From Candidatus Cloacimonadota bacterium (GTDB taxonomy: Bacteria; Cloacimonadota; Cloacimonadia; Cloacimonadales; Cloacimonadaceae), in assembly GCA_023230795.1 (NCBI GenBank), contig JALNWR010000159.1:1-6283 (forward strand): a stretch of 6,283 nt of DNA, in the 5' to 3' direction. The notes under the pieces are model-generated. The model was not told where the DNA came from. It saw only the letters and a list, made by a program, of their open reading frames with translations, and did not search any database. The position numbers were made by a program, and so were the translations under genes. Shown piece by piece: positions 1 through 5,853 of this stretch (positions are counted from its first letter, which is position 1; each line of letters opens with the position of its first letter).

Positions 1-103
1 TGCTGGATTGGATGCGTCTCGCATCCAGCAAGGCCAGAGTCCTTGAAAATTGAGCAGGCCCGTGCTCTGCAGGCGAGACGCCTTAAGCCCAGCTCCCGCC
101 ACC
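1..103 (-). repeat. Multi-hairpin intergenic repeat, copy A
   Basis: This non-coding stretch matches the reverse complement of 6010-6116 over its whole length, with a few small gaps. The longest identical block is 20 nt (64-83 against 6035-6054). It is a string of small hairpins: GGATGCG-TCT-CGCATCC (10-26), an imperfect AAGG...CCTT (30-44), GAGCA...TGCTC (52-56 with 63-67) and AGGCG-AGA-CGCCT (71-83). The first and last share the core GCG-TCT-CGC or its complement GCG-AGA-CGC. The element starts at the window edge and may extend further left. No coding potential is seen. The strand is arbitrary: copy B is written as plus. Function is unknown; a dispersed repeat, possibly transcribed or REP-like, is my inference. 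Confidence 0.75.
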
Positions 104-107
104 GGGA
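94..107. other. Small hairpin at edge of repeat copy A
   Basis: TCCCG (94-98) pairs perfectly with CGGGA (103-107) across a 4-nt loop. It joins the end of the multi-hairpin repeat to the long hairpin that follows. Copy B has an analogous but different pairing at the same edge, CCCGC (5996-6000) with GCGGG (6014-6018). No T-tract follows on either strand, so I do not call it a terminator. Confidence 0.4.
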
Positions 108-117
108 ATGAAAGCAA

Positions 118-195
118 GATTTTTGAAGTCTAAGCCGGCGTCAAAATTGGAGAATATGAAAGAAATTTAGTTAGCCGGCTTAAACTCCAAAAATC
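118..195 (-). repeat. Long hairpin repeat, copy 1
   Basis: The arms 118-139 and 174-195 pair over 22 bp around a 34-nt loop. Read on the minus strand, the only two non-Watson-Crick positions are G.U wobbles. On the plus strand they would be A.C mismatches, so the minus strand is the likely RNA sense. Related hairpins lie at 5767-5841 and 6187-6256, with the same GGAGT/GACTTC features and the same wobble positions. This copy begins 38 nt after the stop codon of the minus-strand EamA-like gene, so it would lie in that gene's 3' untranslated region and could stabilise the transcript or stop polymerase. No T-run directly follows the stem on the minus strand, so a standard intrinsic terminator is not supported. 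Confidence 0.75.
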
Positions 196-233
196 AGCAA
201 TCCGTGTAACTATTAGTTTATTCAGCATGGTTG

Positions 234-1049
234 CTACATATTCAGCAAAATCAGGCTCAGAATCAGCAGCATCCACAGGATATAATCCTTGGCAGAAGGA
301 CGCATTTTCCAAAACAGGATATCGCTGATGATGCTCATGATTACGATGGAAACCGCTAAGAGGGGATAGGCAATGGCTGCGGGGATAGTGTTCAGGGATT
401 TGAGGAGGAATACGGTAGCATAACGATTTGGCAGTCCCAGAGCAAAGCCAAAAAAGACGTATTTTACAGAAAAGCGCAGCTTCGTGGCCAAAATCGCAAT
501 CAGGGTATAAACGAAAGCCGAGCTAAAGATCAGATATACAAAGAGCTGTTCATTGCCGCTACCCAGTTCCTTGAAGACTTTCATGCTGCCATCGCTCAAT
601 CCTGTAACGACAAACAGGGCAATGATCCATAGGAAGTTGTGCAGGGCTTTGGGATCTGCGCGGAAGCTAAAGGCAGTAATCCCCAGGATGATCCCCATCA
701 GATTGTAAACGCTGAGTTTCTCCCCGAAAAAGATCAGTGAGATCACTATAGGCAGGATCATGGAGATGCGCATCGCTCCCACCGAGAGGGATAAGCCATT
801 GGCCACTATGCTCTTTTGATAGGTCCAGAATCCTCCCAGATAGAAGGCACCGATCACCAGACCAAGACCAAGATCAAATCCCGAAGCTACTGCCGGCGCG
901 CTTTTCATGCTGAAGGCCCCGATTAAAGCCGCCACGAAGTAATTTCCCAAAAAGATAGGCAGCATACTGAGGCCGCCTTTTCTGCCCACCACCATCAGGA
1001 AGTTCGCAATGAACACAGAGCAAAGCACACTGAGTGCAAGATATAGCAT
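234..1049 (-). CDS. EamA-like (drug/metabolite transporter superfamily) membrane protein
   Basis: A 271-residue, very hydrophobic protein that fills the inner membrane, with roughly ten membrane segments (about 3-21, 30-50, 59-76, 83-110, 115-130, 138-155, 167-190, 195-220, 222-247 and 255-271). The layout is two similar halves, as in EamA/DMT carriers. The first half ends with the family-like stretch FFGEKLS followed by a glycine-rich helix (about 107-130). The second half has a corresponding PAAIAYPLLAV...W segment (about 223-247), but the usual glutamate after the tryptophan is absent (FWKMRPS). The substrate cannot be told; family members move amino acids, sugars, nucleotides or drugs. 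The start is supported by AAAGGA 11 nt upstream (plus 1061-1066). It lies downstream of the FetB-like gene behind a terminator, so it is probably its own unit. Hairpin repeat copy 1 follows it. Confidence 0.85.
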   Translation of the reverse strand: MLYLALSVLCSVFIANFLMVVGRKGGLSMLPIFLGNYFVAALIGAFSMKSAPAVASGFDLGLGLVIGAFYLGGFWTYQKSIVANGLSLSVGAMRISMILPIVISLIFFGEKLSVYNLMGIILGITAFSFRADPKALHNFLWIIALFVVTGLSDGSMKVFKELGSGNEQLFVYLIFSSAFVYTLIAILATKLRFSVKYVFFGFALGLPNRYATVFLLKSLNTIPAAIAYPLLAVSIVIMSIISDILFWKMRPSAKDYILWMLLILSLILLNM

Positions 1050-1072
1050 CTTAAGTATTATCCTTTGTTTTC

Positions 1073-1103
1073 AAGCCTGGTTTCAGCTTCGCTGGCCGGG
1101 CTT
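1073..1103 (-). other. Compound hairpin in leader of the EamA-like gene
   Basis: On the minus strand AAGCC (1103-1099) pairs with GGCTT (1077-1073), with an inner GG/CC pair (1097-1096 with 1080-1079) and an apical CAGC-GAA-GCTG (1094-1084). It sits between the upstream operon's terminator and the Shine-Dalgarno sequence of the EamA-like gene, so it could be part of a 5' leader. It is short and partly interrupted, so chance is quite possible. I found no convincing promoter in 1050-1123. Confidence 0.3.
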
Positions 1104-1123
1104 AAGCTTTATCGATAGCAGGG

Positions 1124-1146
1124 AGAAAGCGGGATTAACTCCCGCC
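1124..1146 (-). terminator. Intrinsic terminator after the FetB-like gene
   Basis: Read on the minus strand, GCGGGA (1145-1140) and TCCCGC (1134-1129) form a perfect 6-bp GC-rich stem with loop GTTAA, followed at once by TTTCT. It starts 8 nt after the stop codon of the FetB-like permease. The T-tract is short, but position, GC-rich stem and loop size all fit an intrinsic terminator ending the 3424-1154 operon and separating it from the EamA-like gene. Confidence 0.75.
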
Positions 1147-1153
1147 CAGGCTC

Positions 1154-1924
1154 TCATCTTCCACCTTTGGGAAGATAGAATTTATCAAAACGTTTCTTTA
1201 GATACAGCCGGATGGCTACATAGTCTGTAATGGTGACTCCGGAGAAGATGGCAAACATGATCATCATCTGATACTTGATGGCTACCAAAGGACTGGCGCC
1301 GCCCAATATCTGCCCTGTCATCATCCCCGGCAGGCTGACCAGGCCTATGGAGGCCACGCTCAGGAGTTGTGGGAGCAGTGCTGCGTGCATGGCTTTGCGG
1401 AAGGGGGGCAGGGCTGCTTCCCAGAGATTTGCTCCCAGGGAAATGCGGGTGAAATAAGCCTGCCAGTTATCTGCCAGACCGCTTTCAAAGCGTTCTAAGG
1501 CCAGAGCGCAGCTATTCATGCCATTGCCCAAAATCATGCCATAGAGGGGAATTACATACATGGGAGAGTATAAGGGCTGCGGCTTCACTATCATAATGAG
1601 GATCCAGGGCATGATGATAATGCTGCTGGTAAAAAGTGCTATCGATATCACCGGCAGCAGAATCTTTCCTTGATATTTCAGGCGGCCTTTGACTGTAAAG
1701 ATGGCATTGCCGATCATTATCAGCATCCAGATCAGGGTGAGCCACCAACGCTGTTGATTGAAAAGGAATTCCAGCCAGATGCCCACGAGGCTGAGCTGCA
1801 GGATCATCCGCCCCACAGAGATAAAGAGCTGACGGCTGAGTTTCAGCTTCAAATGCGCAAAGATCAAGATGGGGTAGAGCAGTAAGAGCAGGCCCAGAGC
1901 CAGGCCCAGATAACTGATATCCAT
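1154..1924 (-). CDS. fetB: FetB-type ABC transporter permease (UPF0014 family)
   Basis: A 256-residue membrane protein, close to the length of E. coli FetB. It shows the hallmarks of the UPF0014/FetB family: SVGRMILQLSLVGIWLEFLF (about 36-55), IPLYGMILGNGMNS (125-138), GANLWEAALPPFRKA (164-178) and the highly conserved LVSLPGMMTGQILGGASPL (195-213) before the last membrane helices. In E. coli, FetAB is reported to export iron and protect against oxidative stress. An export role here, for iron or another metal, is inferred by homology. I prefer the start at 1924: it overlaps the ATPase stop as TAATG, has GGGAG 7 nt upstream (1932-1936), and gives the expected N-terminus. A longer in-frame start at 1996 would run deep into the ATPase gene and lacks support. 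It is co-transcribed with the two upstream genes. Confidence 0.9.
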   Translation of the reverse strand: MDISYLGLALGLLLLLYPILIFAHLKLKLSRQLFISVGRMILQLSLVGIWLEFLFNQQRWWLTLIWMLIMIGNAIFTVKGRLKYQGKILLPVISIALFTSSIIIMPWILIMIVKPQPLYSPMYVIPLYGMILGNGMNSCALALERFESGLADNWQAYFTRISLGANLWEAALPPFRKAMHAALLPQLLSVASIGLVSLPGMMTGQILGGASPLVAIKYQMMIMFAIFSGVTITDYVAIRLYLKKRFDKFYLPKGGR

Positions 1925-2586
1925 TATTTCACTCCCGAATTGTCGATCAATTTGCCGGCTTCCAGGCTCCAGGTGCGGTCCCAACGCTCCTGCCACAGCG
2001 GATCATGCGAGATCGCTATCACGGTACCGGGATAAGAGGCAAAGATGCAGTCCGAGATGATGCCCGAGGTCTTTTGATCCAGAGCGGAGCTAATCTCATC
2101 CAAAAGCAGAATCTCCGGCCTCAGCAGCAGGGAGCGGATCAGGCCGATGCGCTGCTTTTCCCCGCCGGAGAGCTGGTTCACCCTTTTTGCCAGATAATCT
2201 AAAGAGAGCTTAAAACTCTCTAGGAGCTCGCCCAAGCGCTGCTTGCGATCGCTATGATCTGCGTTTTTCAGAGCGGCATAGTTGAGCGGTTCATCCAATG
2301 CCTCTTGCACGGTGCCATCGCCCAGGTAGGTCTCCTGCATCACCATAGAGATGCGGGTGCGCAGTTCATGAGGGTGATAGTCCTGCAAAAACTTGCCTTC
2401 AAAGAGTATCTCCCCCTCATAGCTCTGATTCATCAGATTCAGGGTGTTCAGAAGCGAGCTTTTCCCCGTGCCGGTAGCGCCCACGATCAGGATGCGCTCC
2501 TGGGTGCTGACCTCGAGCTTGATATCCCTGGCCAGGTCTTTATCGGCAAAATACAGGCGCTTGATGTCAATTTGCAGCAGTTTCAT
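1924..2586 (-). CDS. fetA: FetA-type ABC transporter ATP-binding protein
   Basis: A 220-residue single-domain ABC ATPase with all motifs intact: Walker A GATGTGKS (36-43), Q-loop glutamine (84, in MVMQETYLGDGTV), signature LSGGEKQR (139-146), Walker B ILLLDE (159-164) with its catalytic glutamate, D-loop SALD (167-170) and switch histidine (194, AISHDP). It would power the FetB-type permease encoded directly after it, with which it shares a 1-nt stop/start overlap. The length fits FetA (about 225 aa). Longer in-frame starts exist at 2619 and 2643, but they add a non-conserved tail overlapping the upstream gene. The ABC domain begins at the methionine at 2586, 4 nt after the upstream stop. No clear Shine-Dalgarno precedes this start, so translational coupling to the upstream gene is likely. 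Confidence 0.88.
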   Translation of the reverse strand: MKLLQIDIKRLYFADKDLARDIKLEVSTQERILIVGATGTGKSSLLNTLNLMNQSYEGEILFEGKFLQDYHPHELRTRISMVMQETYLGDGTVQEALDEPLNYAALKNADHSDRKQRLGELLESFKLSLDYLAKRVNQLSGGEKQRIGLIRSLLLRPEILLLDEISSALDQKTSGIISDCIFASYPGTVIAISHDPLWQERWDRTWSLEAGKLIDNSGVK

Positions 2587-2590
2587 ATAG

Positions 2591-3424
2591 TCAGGGGCTG
2601 AGCTTGGTTCCTTTGCCATCTTTGCGGCCTGGGGAACTATCATAGATCTCGATGTTATAGTATATCACGGCAATATAATCCCGGGGAAAATCGCCATGGA
2701 AGAAGCTGTGGATAAGATTCACATAGCGCACTACGGCTTTTTCATAAGTGCTGAGCTTGGGGTCCTTTGGATGCAGCAGGCGCGCAATCTGTTTGATCTT
2801 GAAGGTGGGAATATCCAAAAATACAGTAACGCAAGCGGGATTTACCATCTGATTGATAAAGGTCTGGGTATTATAGCTGGGCTCGGAATACAGCTCCAGA
2901 GAGACCAGTTGATTTGGGCTGAAGACCTGCTCGGCACTCTGATAGAGGCTATCGAGGATATTCAGTTTGGTGAGCATATCGCTGTCGATATTGCTTTGCA
3001 ACAGCTCTGTGATCTCTGCCAGCTTTTCGGGCTTAGGCAGAAATCCGCAACCTTTTACGGCGTTGTTCAGCTTGAAATGAGAATCGCTGCGGGCCATGCC
3101 CCAGGTGGCCACCATGCCGTTATGCGGCCCGGAAAGCTTGGGAGCGCCGTGCTCTTTACCGCTTAGCATTTGCCGGAAAGTCTCTAAATACTCGGTTCTG
3201 CAGGCTTTATTCCAGGTCCAGAAAGCTTCCGGAAAATCGACCAAAGGCAAGCTTTCCCACTTTCCTTCCAGCTGAGCTTCGATGCTTTCGCTATCCGGGC
3301 TGGGGGTCTTTACGGTGCTCTGCACGCAGAAGTCTCCCTGCCAGAAGTCTGCAGGATTGTAGGCGATATCAGCTCTCAAAATGCTGAGTCCGATTAAAGT
3401 GATTATGATCAAGATCAGTCGCAT
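2591..3424 (-). CDS. Secreted protein of unknown function, first gene of the FetAB-type operon
   Basis: I do not recognise this 277-residue protein. Residues 1-18 (MRLILIIITLIGLSILRA) look like a signal peptide with no lipobox, so the mature protein is probably periplasmic or secreted. It has four cysteines (33, 75, 126, 198), enough for two disulfides, and a aromatic-rich stretch (about 60-80). The C-terminus (264-277) is Lys/Gly/Ser-rich and probably disordered. The start at 3424 is favoured because AGGAG (plus 3430-3434) sits 5 nt upstream and the signal peptide begins there. A start at 3460 is in frame but has no ribosome binding site and would place 12 extra residues before the signal peptide. 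Its stop lies 4 nt from the FetA-type start, which suggests a link to that transporter, for example as an envelope partner. That link is inference. Confidence 0.75.
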   Translation of the reverse strand: MRLILIIITLIGLSILRADIAYNPADFWQGDFCVQSTVKTPSPDSESIEAQLEGKWESLPLVDFPEAFWTWNKACRTEYLETFRQMLSGKEHGAPKLSGPHNGMVATWGMARSDSHFKLNNAVKGCGFLPKPEKLAEITELLQSNIDSDMLTKLNILDSLYQSAEQVFSPNQLVSLELYSEPSYNTQTFINQMVNPACVTVFLDIPTFKIKQIARLLHPKDPKLSTYEKAVVRYVNLIHSFFHGDFPRDYIAVIYYNIEIYDSSPGRKDGKGTKLSP

Positions 3425-3429
3425 GTAAT

Positions 3430-3434
3430 CTCCT
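3430..3434 (-). promoter_or_regulatory. Ribosome binding site deciding the start at 3424
   Basis: AGGAG on the minus strand lies 5 nt before the ATG at 3424. It is the only good Shine-Dalgarno near the two in-frame start candidates (3424 and 3460). Five nucleotides upstream of it the last stem strand of the interleaved inverted repeats ends (3440), so folding of that leader could affect ribosome access. Confidence 0.7.
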
Positions 3435-3439
3435 ATATA

Positions 3440-3490
3440 GCTAAGAATTATGCTGGGCATTTTGTGTTTTTCTTAGCAAAAGGCCCAGCA
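3440..3490 (-). promoter_or_regulatory. Candidate structured leader: interleaved inverted repeats (pseudoknot or switch)
   Basis: On the minus strand the order is TGCTGGGC (3490-3483), GCTAAGAA (3477-3470), GCCCAGCA (3458-3451), TTCTTAGC (3447-3440). The first pairs perfectly with the third and the second with the fourth, 8 bp each. The linkers are 5 nt, 11 nt and 3 nt. Interleaved pairing means either an H-type pseudoknot or two mutually exclusive hairpins. With a 3-nt linker crossing an 8-bp stem, a fully formed pseudoknot is sterically tight, so alternative hairpins may be likelier. The element ends 5 nt before the AGGAG of the secreted-protein gene that heads the FetAB-type operon. It matches no riboswitch class I can name. 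Confidence 0.5.
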
Positions 3491-3505
3491 AAAGCTGATG
3501 AGTGC

Positions 3506-3521
3506 ATACTCAAAAGAGTAT
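3506..3521 (-). other. Small perfect hairpin in operon leader
   Basis: ATACTC-TTTT-GAGTAT on the minus strand is a perfect 6-bp hairpin with a U4 loop. It lies 15 nt upstream of the interleaved repeats. A second small hairpin, CAGC-TTTT-GCTG (3497-3486), would compete with the first strand of that structure. Together they suggest a folded 5' leader for the 3424-1154 operon. Confidence 0.4.
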
Positions 3522-3550
3522 AAAAGCAAAGCTTAATAAATGCGAGAGCT

Positions 3551-3556
3551 TGTCAA
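3551..3556 (-). promoter_or_regulatory. Possible -35 box for the FetAB-type operon
   Basis: The minus strand reads TTGACA here, a perfect match to the sigma-70-type -35 hexamer, about 130 nt upstream of the start at 3424. No good -10 hexamer lies at the normal 16-18 nt spacing; the AT-rich TATTAA downstream is too close (12 nt). A TATACT further on (3522-3517) has no matching -35. I list it as weak evidence that transcription begins around 3520-3545, which would include the structured leader. Confidence 0.25.
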
Positions 3557-3611
3557 CAGTTTTCTGCAAGCGGGATTTCGCCAGCACCGCTTCCTGTAGA
3601 TGAATAGAACG

Positions 3612-3647
3612 CGGATCGGGCGGATCGAACGGATTTGTTGGATAAAC
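3612..3647. repeat. Four-unit 9-bp degenerate tandem repeat
   Basis: CGGAT occurs at exact 9-bp spacing: 3612, 3621, 3630, and as TGGAT at 3639. The units read CGGATCGGG, CGGATCGAA, CGGATTTGT and TGGATAAAC. It lies in the gap between the two envelope/transport operons, about 65 bp downstream of the 3713 stop codon. Nine bases is not a DNA helical repeat, so same-face protein binding is not obvious. Function is unknown. Confidence 0.6.
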
Positions 3648-3712
3648 TTGGAGGAGTATCACCGTTCAATACGTTTTCTGAATCCTCATTAGCAGGCTTT
3701 ACCAGAAACCGC

Positions 3713-4498
3713 TTAAGGCCGCGGCGGATCAAACGAAAAGGCTAAGCCTCCGGTCAGACTGCCACCGAACTTGTCATTATGCTTTACGAGGCTAAAGAGC
3801 TCATAGCCCAGTTCCGGGCGAATTACAAATCCTGATATGCGGATGGGATAGCTGAAGTTTATGCCGCCGTTGATGATATCATGGGAACCGTAGTCGATAT
3901 TTTCCCAGAACGATTCCAGATTGTGCTCTACGATCTTGTAACGGGCTTCGGCTGCAAAGCGCGCATAGCCAAGTTTTAGGCAGCAGTTGATTGCCGGTTT
4001 TTTGAGCTGTAGCAATAGTGGCAATTGGGCAAAGAAGGCCTGCGAATCCTGTTCGACTTCATAGCGCTGGCTCCAGTTAGGCACAAACTTTTGTCGAAAG
4101 GGAAGAATATAGCGGTTTCTGCTATAGCCTGCAAGGGGGTTTATCGCCAGGATCATAGCATCATTTTCGTGCAGCCGGCGTTTCAGGTTCAGGCTGGCAT
4201 AGAAGGAGTTGTTATCATGATATCTCAGCACGAAGGCTTGCAAGCCCATTTGCAGGTTTTCAGTGAGCCCCTTAGAGACCTGAAGCTGAGGCATAAGAAT
4301 GCCGCTATTATTGACTCCGCCATCGTACCAAAGGGCTTCTTCATAAACGCAATTTCCCAGATTCAGCAGCGTGCCCCATTTGACAGTCACATCAAGATCA
4401 TTGATGCTGGCATCTTCAAAGCAGGAAAGCGGGATGAAGGTTCCACCCAGCAAGGGCAGACACAAGCTCAGGATCACAAAGCAAATCAGTACTCTCAT
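3713..4498 (-). CDS. Probable outer-membrane or periplasmic beta-rich protein, unknown function
   Basis: A 261-residue protein with a signal peptide (about 1-19, MRVLICFVILSLCLPLLGG). The rest has many short stretches of alternating hydrophobic and polar residues with Gly and aromatic residues at strand ends, for example around LQMGLQAFVLRY, NCCLKLGYARFAAEARY, INGGINFSYPIRISGFVIRPELGYELF and the C-terminal GGSLTGGLAFSF. This resembles a small outer-membrane beta-barrel, although it ends in a Pro/Arg tail instead of the usual terminal aromatic residue. I cannot assign a family. The start is well supported by AGGAGGAG (4505-4512), which overlaps the upstream gene's stop codon. The 12-nt gap makes it co-transcribed, and probably translationally coupled, with the upstream lipoprotein gene. 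No convincing terminator follows the stop. Confidence 0.75.
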   Translation of the reverse strand: MRVLICFVILSLCLPLLGGTFIPLSCFEDASINDLDVTVKWGTLLNLGNCVYEEALWYDGGVNNSGILMPQLQVSKGLTENLQMGLQAFVLRYHDNNSFYASLNLKRRLHENDAMILAINPLAGYSRNRYILPFRQKFVPNWSQRYEVEQDSQAFFAQLPLLLQLKKPAINCCLKLGYARFAAEARYKIVEHNLESFWENIDYGSHDIINGGINFSYPIRISGFVIRPELGYELFSLVKHNDKFGGSLTGGLAFSFDPPRP

Positions 4499-4510
4499 TT
4501 GATTCTCCTC

Positions 4511-5587
4511 CTATTTGTATTTGTACACATCACAGATGAAATTGATCTTGGCGCCGTCTGCGCTAATGCTTGCACTGCTGATGTTTCTGAGGTTAAAGTT
4601 GTCTATCCCGCTGATCAATACGGTTTCCTTTTGATGGCTGGCCAGATCATATAGGTACAGCGCTGTGGAGTCGTGAAAAAGCAGCTTGGAGCCATCGCGG
4701 GACCTGCTCAGCTGGAAGGGACTGTATTTAAGATTTGGGAGCCGGGTGAGATTTATTATGCCCAAATCTCTAACGCTGCCATCCGTGGCATCTATCAGCA
4801 GCATGTGTACTTCCCGGTCAAGGCCTATAGAAGTGATAAATCTGCCAGCATCATCGATGGGGTAAAAGCTGGGATGTACCATCGTATTGTTTTGGAGTAT
4901 ATAAATCAGTTCGGCGTTGCTGCCATCAGCATCACATCGCCAAATTTCGTCCATCAGCACATACACGATGATATCTGCCTGACTAAAGTAATAAGCGCGC
5001 GAAGTCCATTCCGGCAGGGTAATGGCTTGCTGACTTAAGTTGCCATTTTCCATTTGCAACAGTCCGTCGGCGGTCAAAACGCTGAAATGGGACTGATAGG
5101 GAATGCCTGTACAATGCTTAACACTGCTGTATAGTAAGTCCTGGTTAGAGCCATCCCGCTGCATCCGATACAGTTTCGAACCGGCCGTAAAGTAGTATTC
5201 ACCGCTTTGCTCAAGGCTGTGTAAATAGCTTGAGGTTCTGTACGCGAAAGTAGATTCTGTGAGGTATTCCCGCCAGTCACCGTCTTGTCGATCATATTTG
5301 AAAATCCCATCATCACGAAAGGCAAATAGATCGTCCTCGATTCCATGCTCAATCTTGAAAGGATAAGAGAATAATAATATATGCGACTGGTAAAGTCCTT
5401 GAAATTTTTGGATGCTGTAATTATTCCGGCACAAGAGCTTAAAATCGCTACCATCGGCATTGCATTCACACAGGTAGCTCAAAATTTCGCGCTCTTGCTG
5501 ATGCGCATTGCAGGAGCAAAGCAGCACTGCTACAGATAGCAATAACAGTAGCTTAAGCATAGCTTGACCAAATCTGGCTGTGTTCAT
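4511..5587 (-). CDS. Lipoprotein with TolB/PD40-like beta-propeller repeats
   Basis: A 358-residue protein with a hydrophobic signal segment (11-23) and a lipobox-like LCSC ending at Cys26, so it is probably a lipid-anchored periplasmic or surface protein. After that, short blade motifs recur: ADGSD (44-48), RDGSN (144-148), ADGSN (220-224), TDGSV (268-272), RDGSK (297-301) and ADGAK (343-347). Each sits next to hydrophobic strands such as LLY, LIYI and KLLFHD. This is the pattern of WD40-like PD40/TolB propellers (DUF5050-like), which usually act as binding scaffolds with no catalysis. The start at 5587 has AAGGAGG (5596-5602) 8 nt upstream. It heads a two-gene unit with the putative barrel protein, as lipoprotein/outer-membrane pairs often do. 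The ligand or partner is unknown. Confidence 0.78.
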   Translation of the reverse strand: MNTARFGQAMLKLLLLLSVAVLLCSCNAHQQEREILSYLCECNADGSDFKLLCRNNYSIQKFQGLYQSHILLFSYPFKIEHGIEDDLFAFRDDGIFKYDRQDGDWREYLTESTFAYRTSSYLHSLEQSGEYYFTAGSKLYRMQRDGSNQDLLYSSVKHCTGIPYQSHFSVLTADGLLQMENGNLSQQAITLPEWTSRAYYFSQADIIVYVLMDEIWRCDADGSNAELIYILQNNTMVHPSFYPIDDAGRFITSIGLDREVHMLLIDATDGSVRDLGIINLTRLPNLKYSPFQLSRSRDGSKLLFHDSTALYLYDLASHQKETVLISGIDNFNLRNISSASISADGAKINFICDVYKYK

Positions 5588-5621
5588 CCTGGGTACCTCC
5601 TTGGGGTGGTAATGGTTCTAA

Positions 5622-5667
5622 ACTTGACTATAATGTCAGTTTGATTTTGTGATTTTAACTGTCAAGT
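5622..5667. promoter_or_regulatory. Divergent promoter/operator candidate with inverted repeat
   Basis: ACTTGAC (5622-5628) and GTCAAGT (5661-5667) form a perfect 7-bp inverted repeat 32 nt apart, just upstream of the lipoprotein gene. TATAAT, a perfect -10 hexamer, lies at 5629-5634 on the plus strand, and the overlapping minus-strand TATAGT is 5629-5634 plus neighbours reading ACATTATAGT. Neither direction has a good -35 at the right spacing. The minus-strand reading would give a leader of about 30 nt for the lipoprotein gene. The plus-strand reading would give the candidate small RNA at 5640-5946. Confidence 0.3.
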
Positions 5668-5700
5668 CAAAACTTCCTTATGGAGCTCAACTGGCAACTG

Positions 5701-5759
5701 CCTGGGGCGCCAAATTTCGATTCGGCCGGGCTGCAAGGGGAGCAATTTGGAAGTCCAGG
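5701..5759 (+). other. Stem-loop with symmetric internal loop
   Basis: CCTGG (5701-5705) pairs with CCAGG (5755-5759), and CCAAATT (5710-5716) pairs with AATTTGG (5744-5750), separated by a 4x4 internal loop. The 3' half contains TTTGGAAGTCCAGG, which resembles the arm of the long hairpin repeat family (TTTTGAAGTCCAAG at 6187-6200), so this may be a decayed or rearranged relative. It would be the first domain of the candidate small RNA. Confidence 0.5.
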
Positions 5760-5766
5760 CCAGCCA

Positions 5767-5841
5767 CCATTTGGAGTTGAAAGCGCTGAACCCAGTTTTA
5801 TATATTCCCTCATTATCAAAGCGTTTTTGACTTCAATATGG
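5767..5841 (+). repeat. Long hairpin repeat, copy 2
   Basis: The 21-nt arm 5767-5787 pairs with the 22-nt arm 5820-5841 around a 32-nt loop, with one bulged base. All non-Watson-Crick positions become G.U wobbles when read on the plus strand, so this copy is oriented opposite to copies 1 and 3. The shared features are GGAGTT in the 5' arm, GACTTC in the 3' arm and an AT-rich loop carrying ATATTCCC. The inner stem sequence (AAAGCGCT with AGCGTTTTT) differs from the other copies but still pairs. Confidence 0.7.
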
Positions 5842-5853
5842 TGCTTGGTAAAG

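Noticed and set aside
3458..3460. Upstream in-frame ATG as the start of the secreted protein
   Set aside because: It has no Shine-Dalgarno, falls inside the third strand of the interleaved repeats, and would add 12 residues in front of an otherwise normal signal peptide.
3568..3592. AAGCGG...CCGCTT inverted repeat as a terminator
   Set aside because: A 6-bp stem with a 13-nt loop and no T-tract on either strand, so it does not meet the pattern of an intrinsic terminator.
4025..4654. Long plus-strand open frame (209 codons) opposite the barrel and lipoprotein genes
   Set aside because: It spans the junction of two convincing minus-strand genes that have signal peptides and strong Shine-Dalgarno sites. 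It is an antisense shadow.
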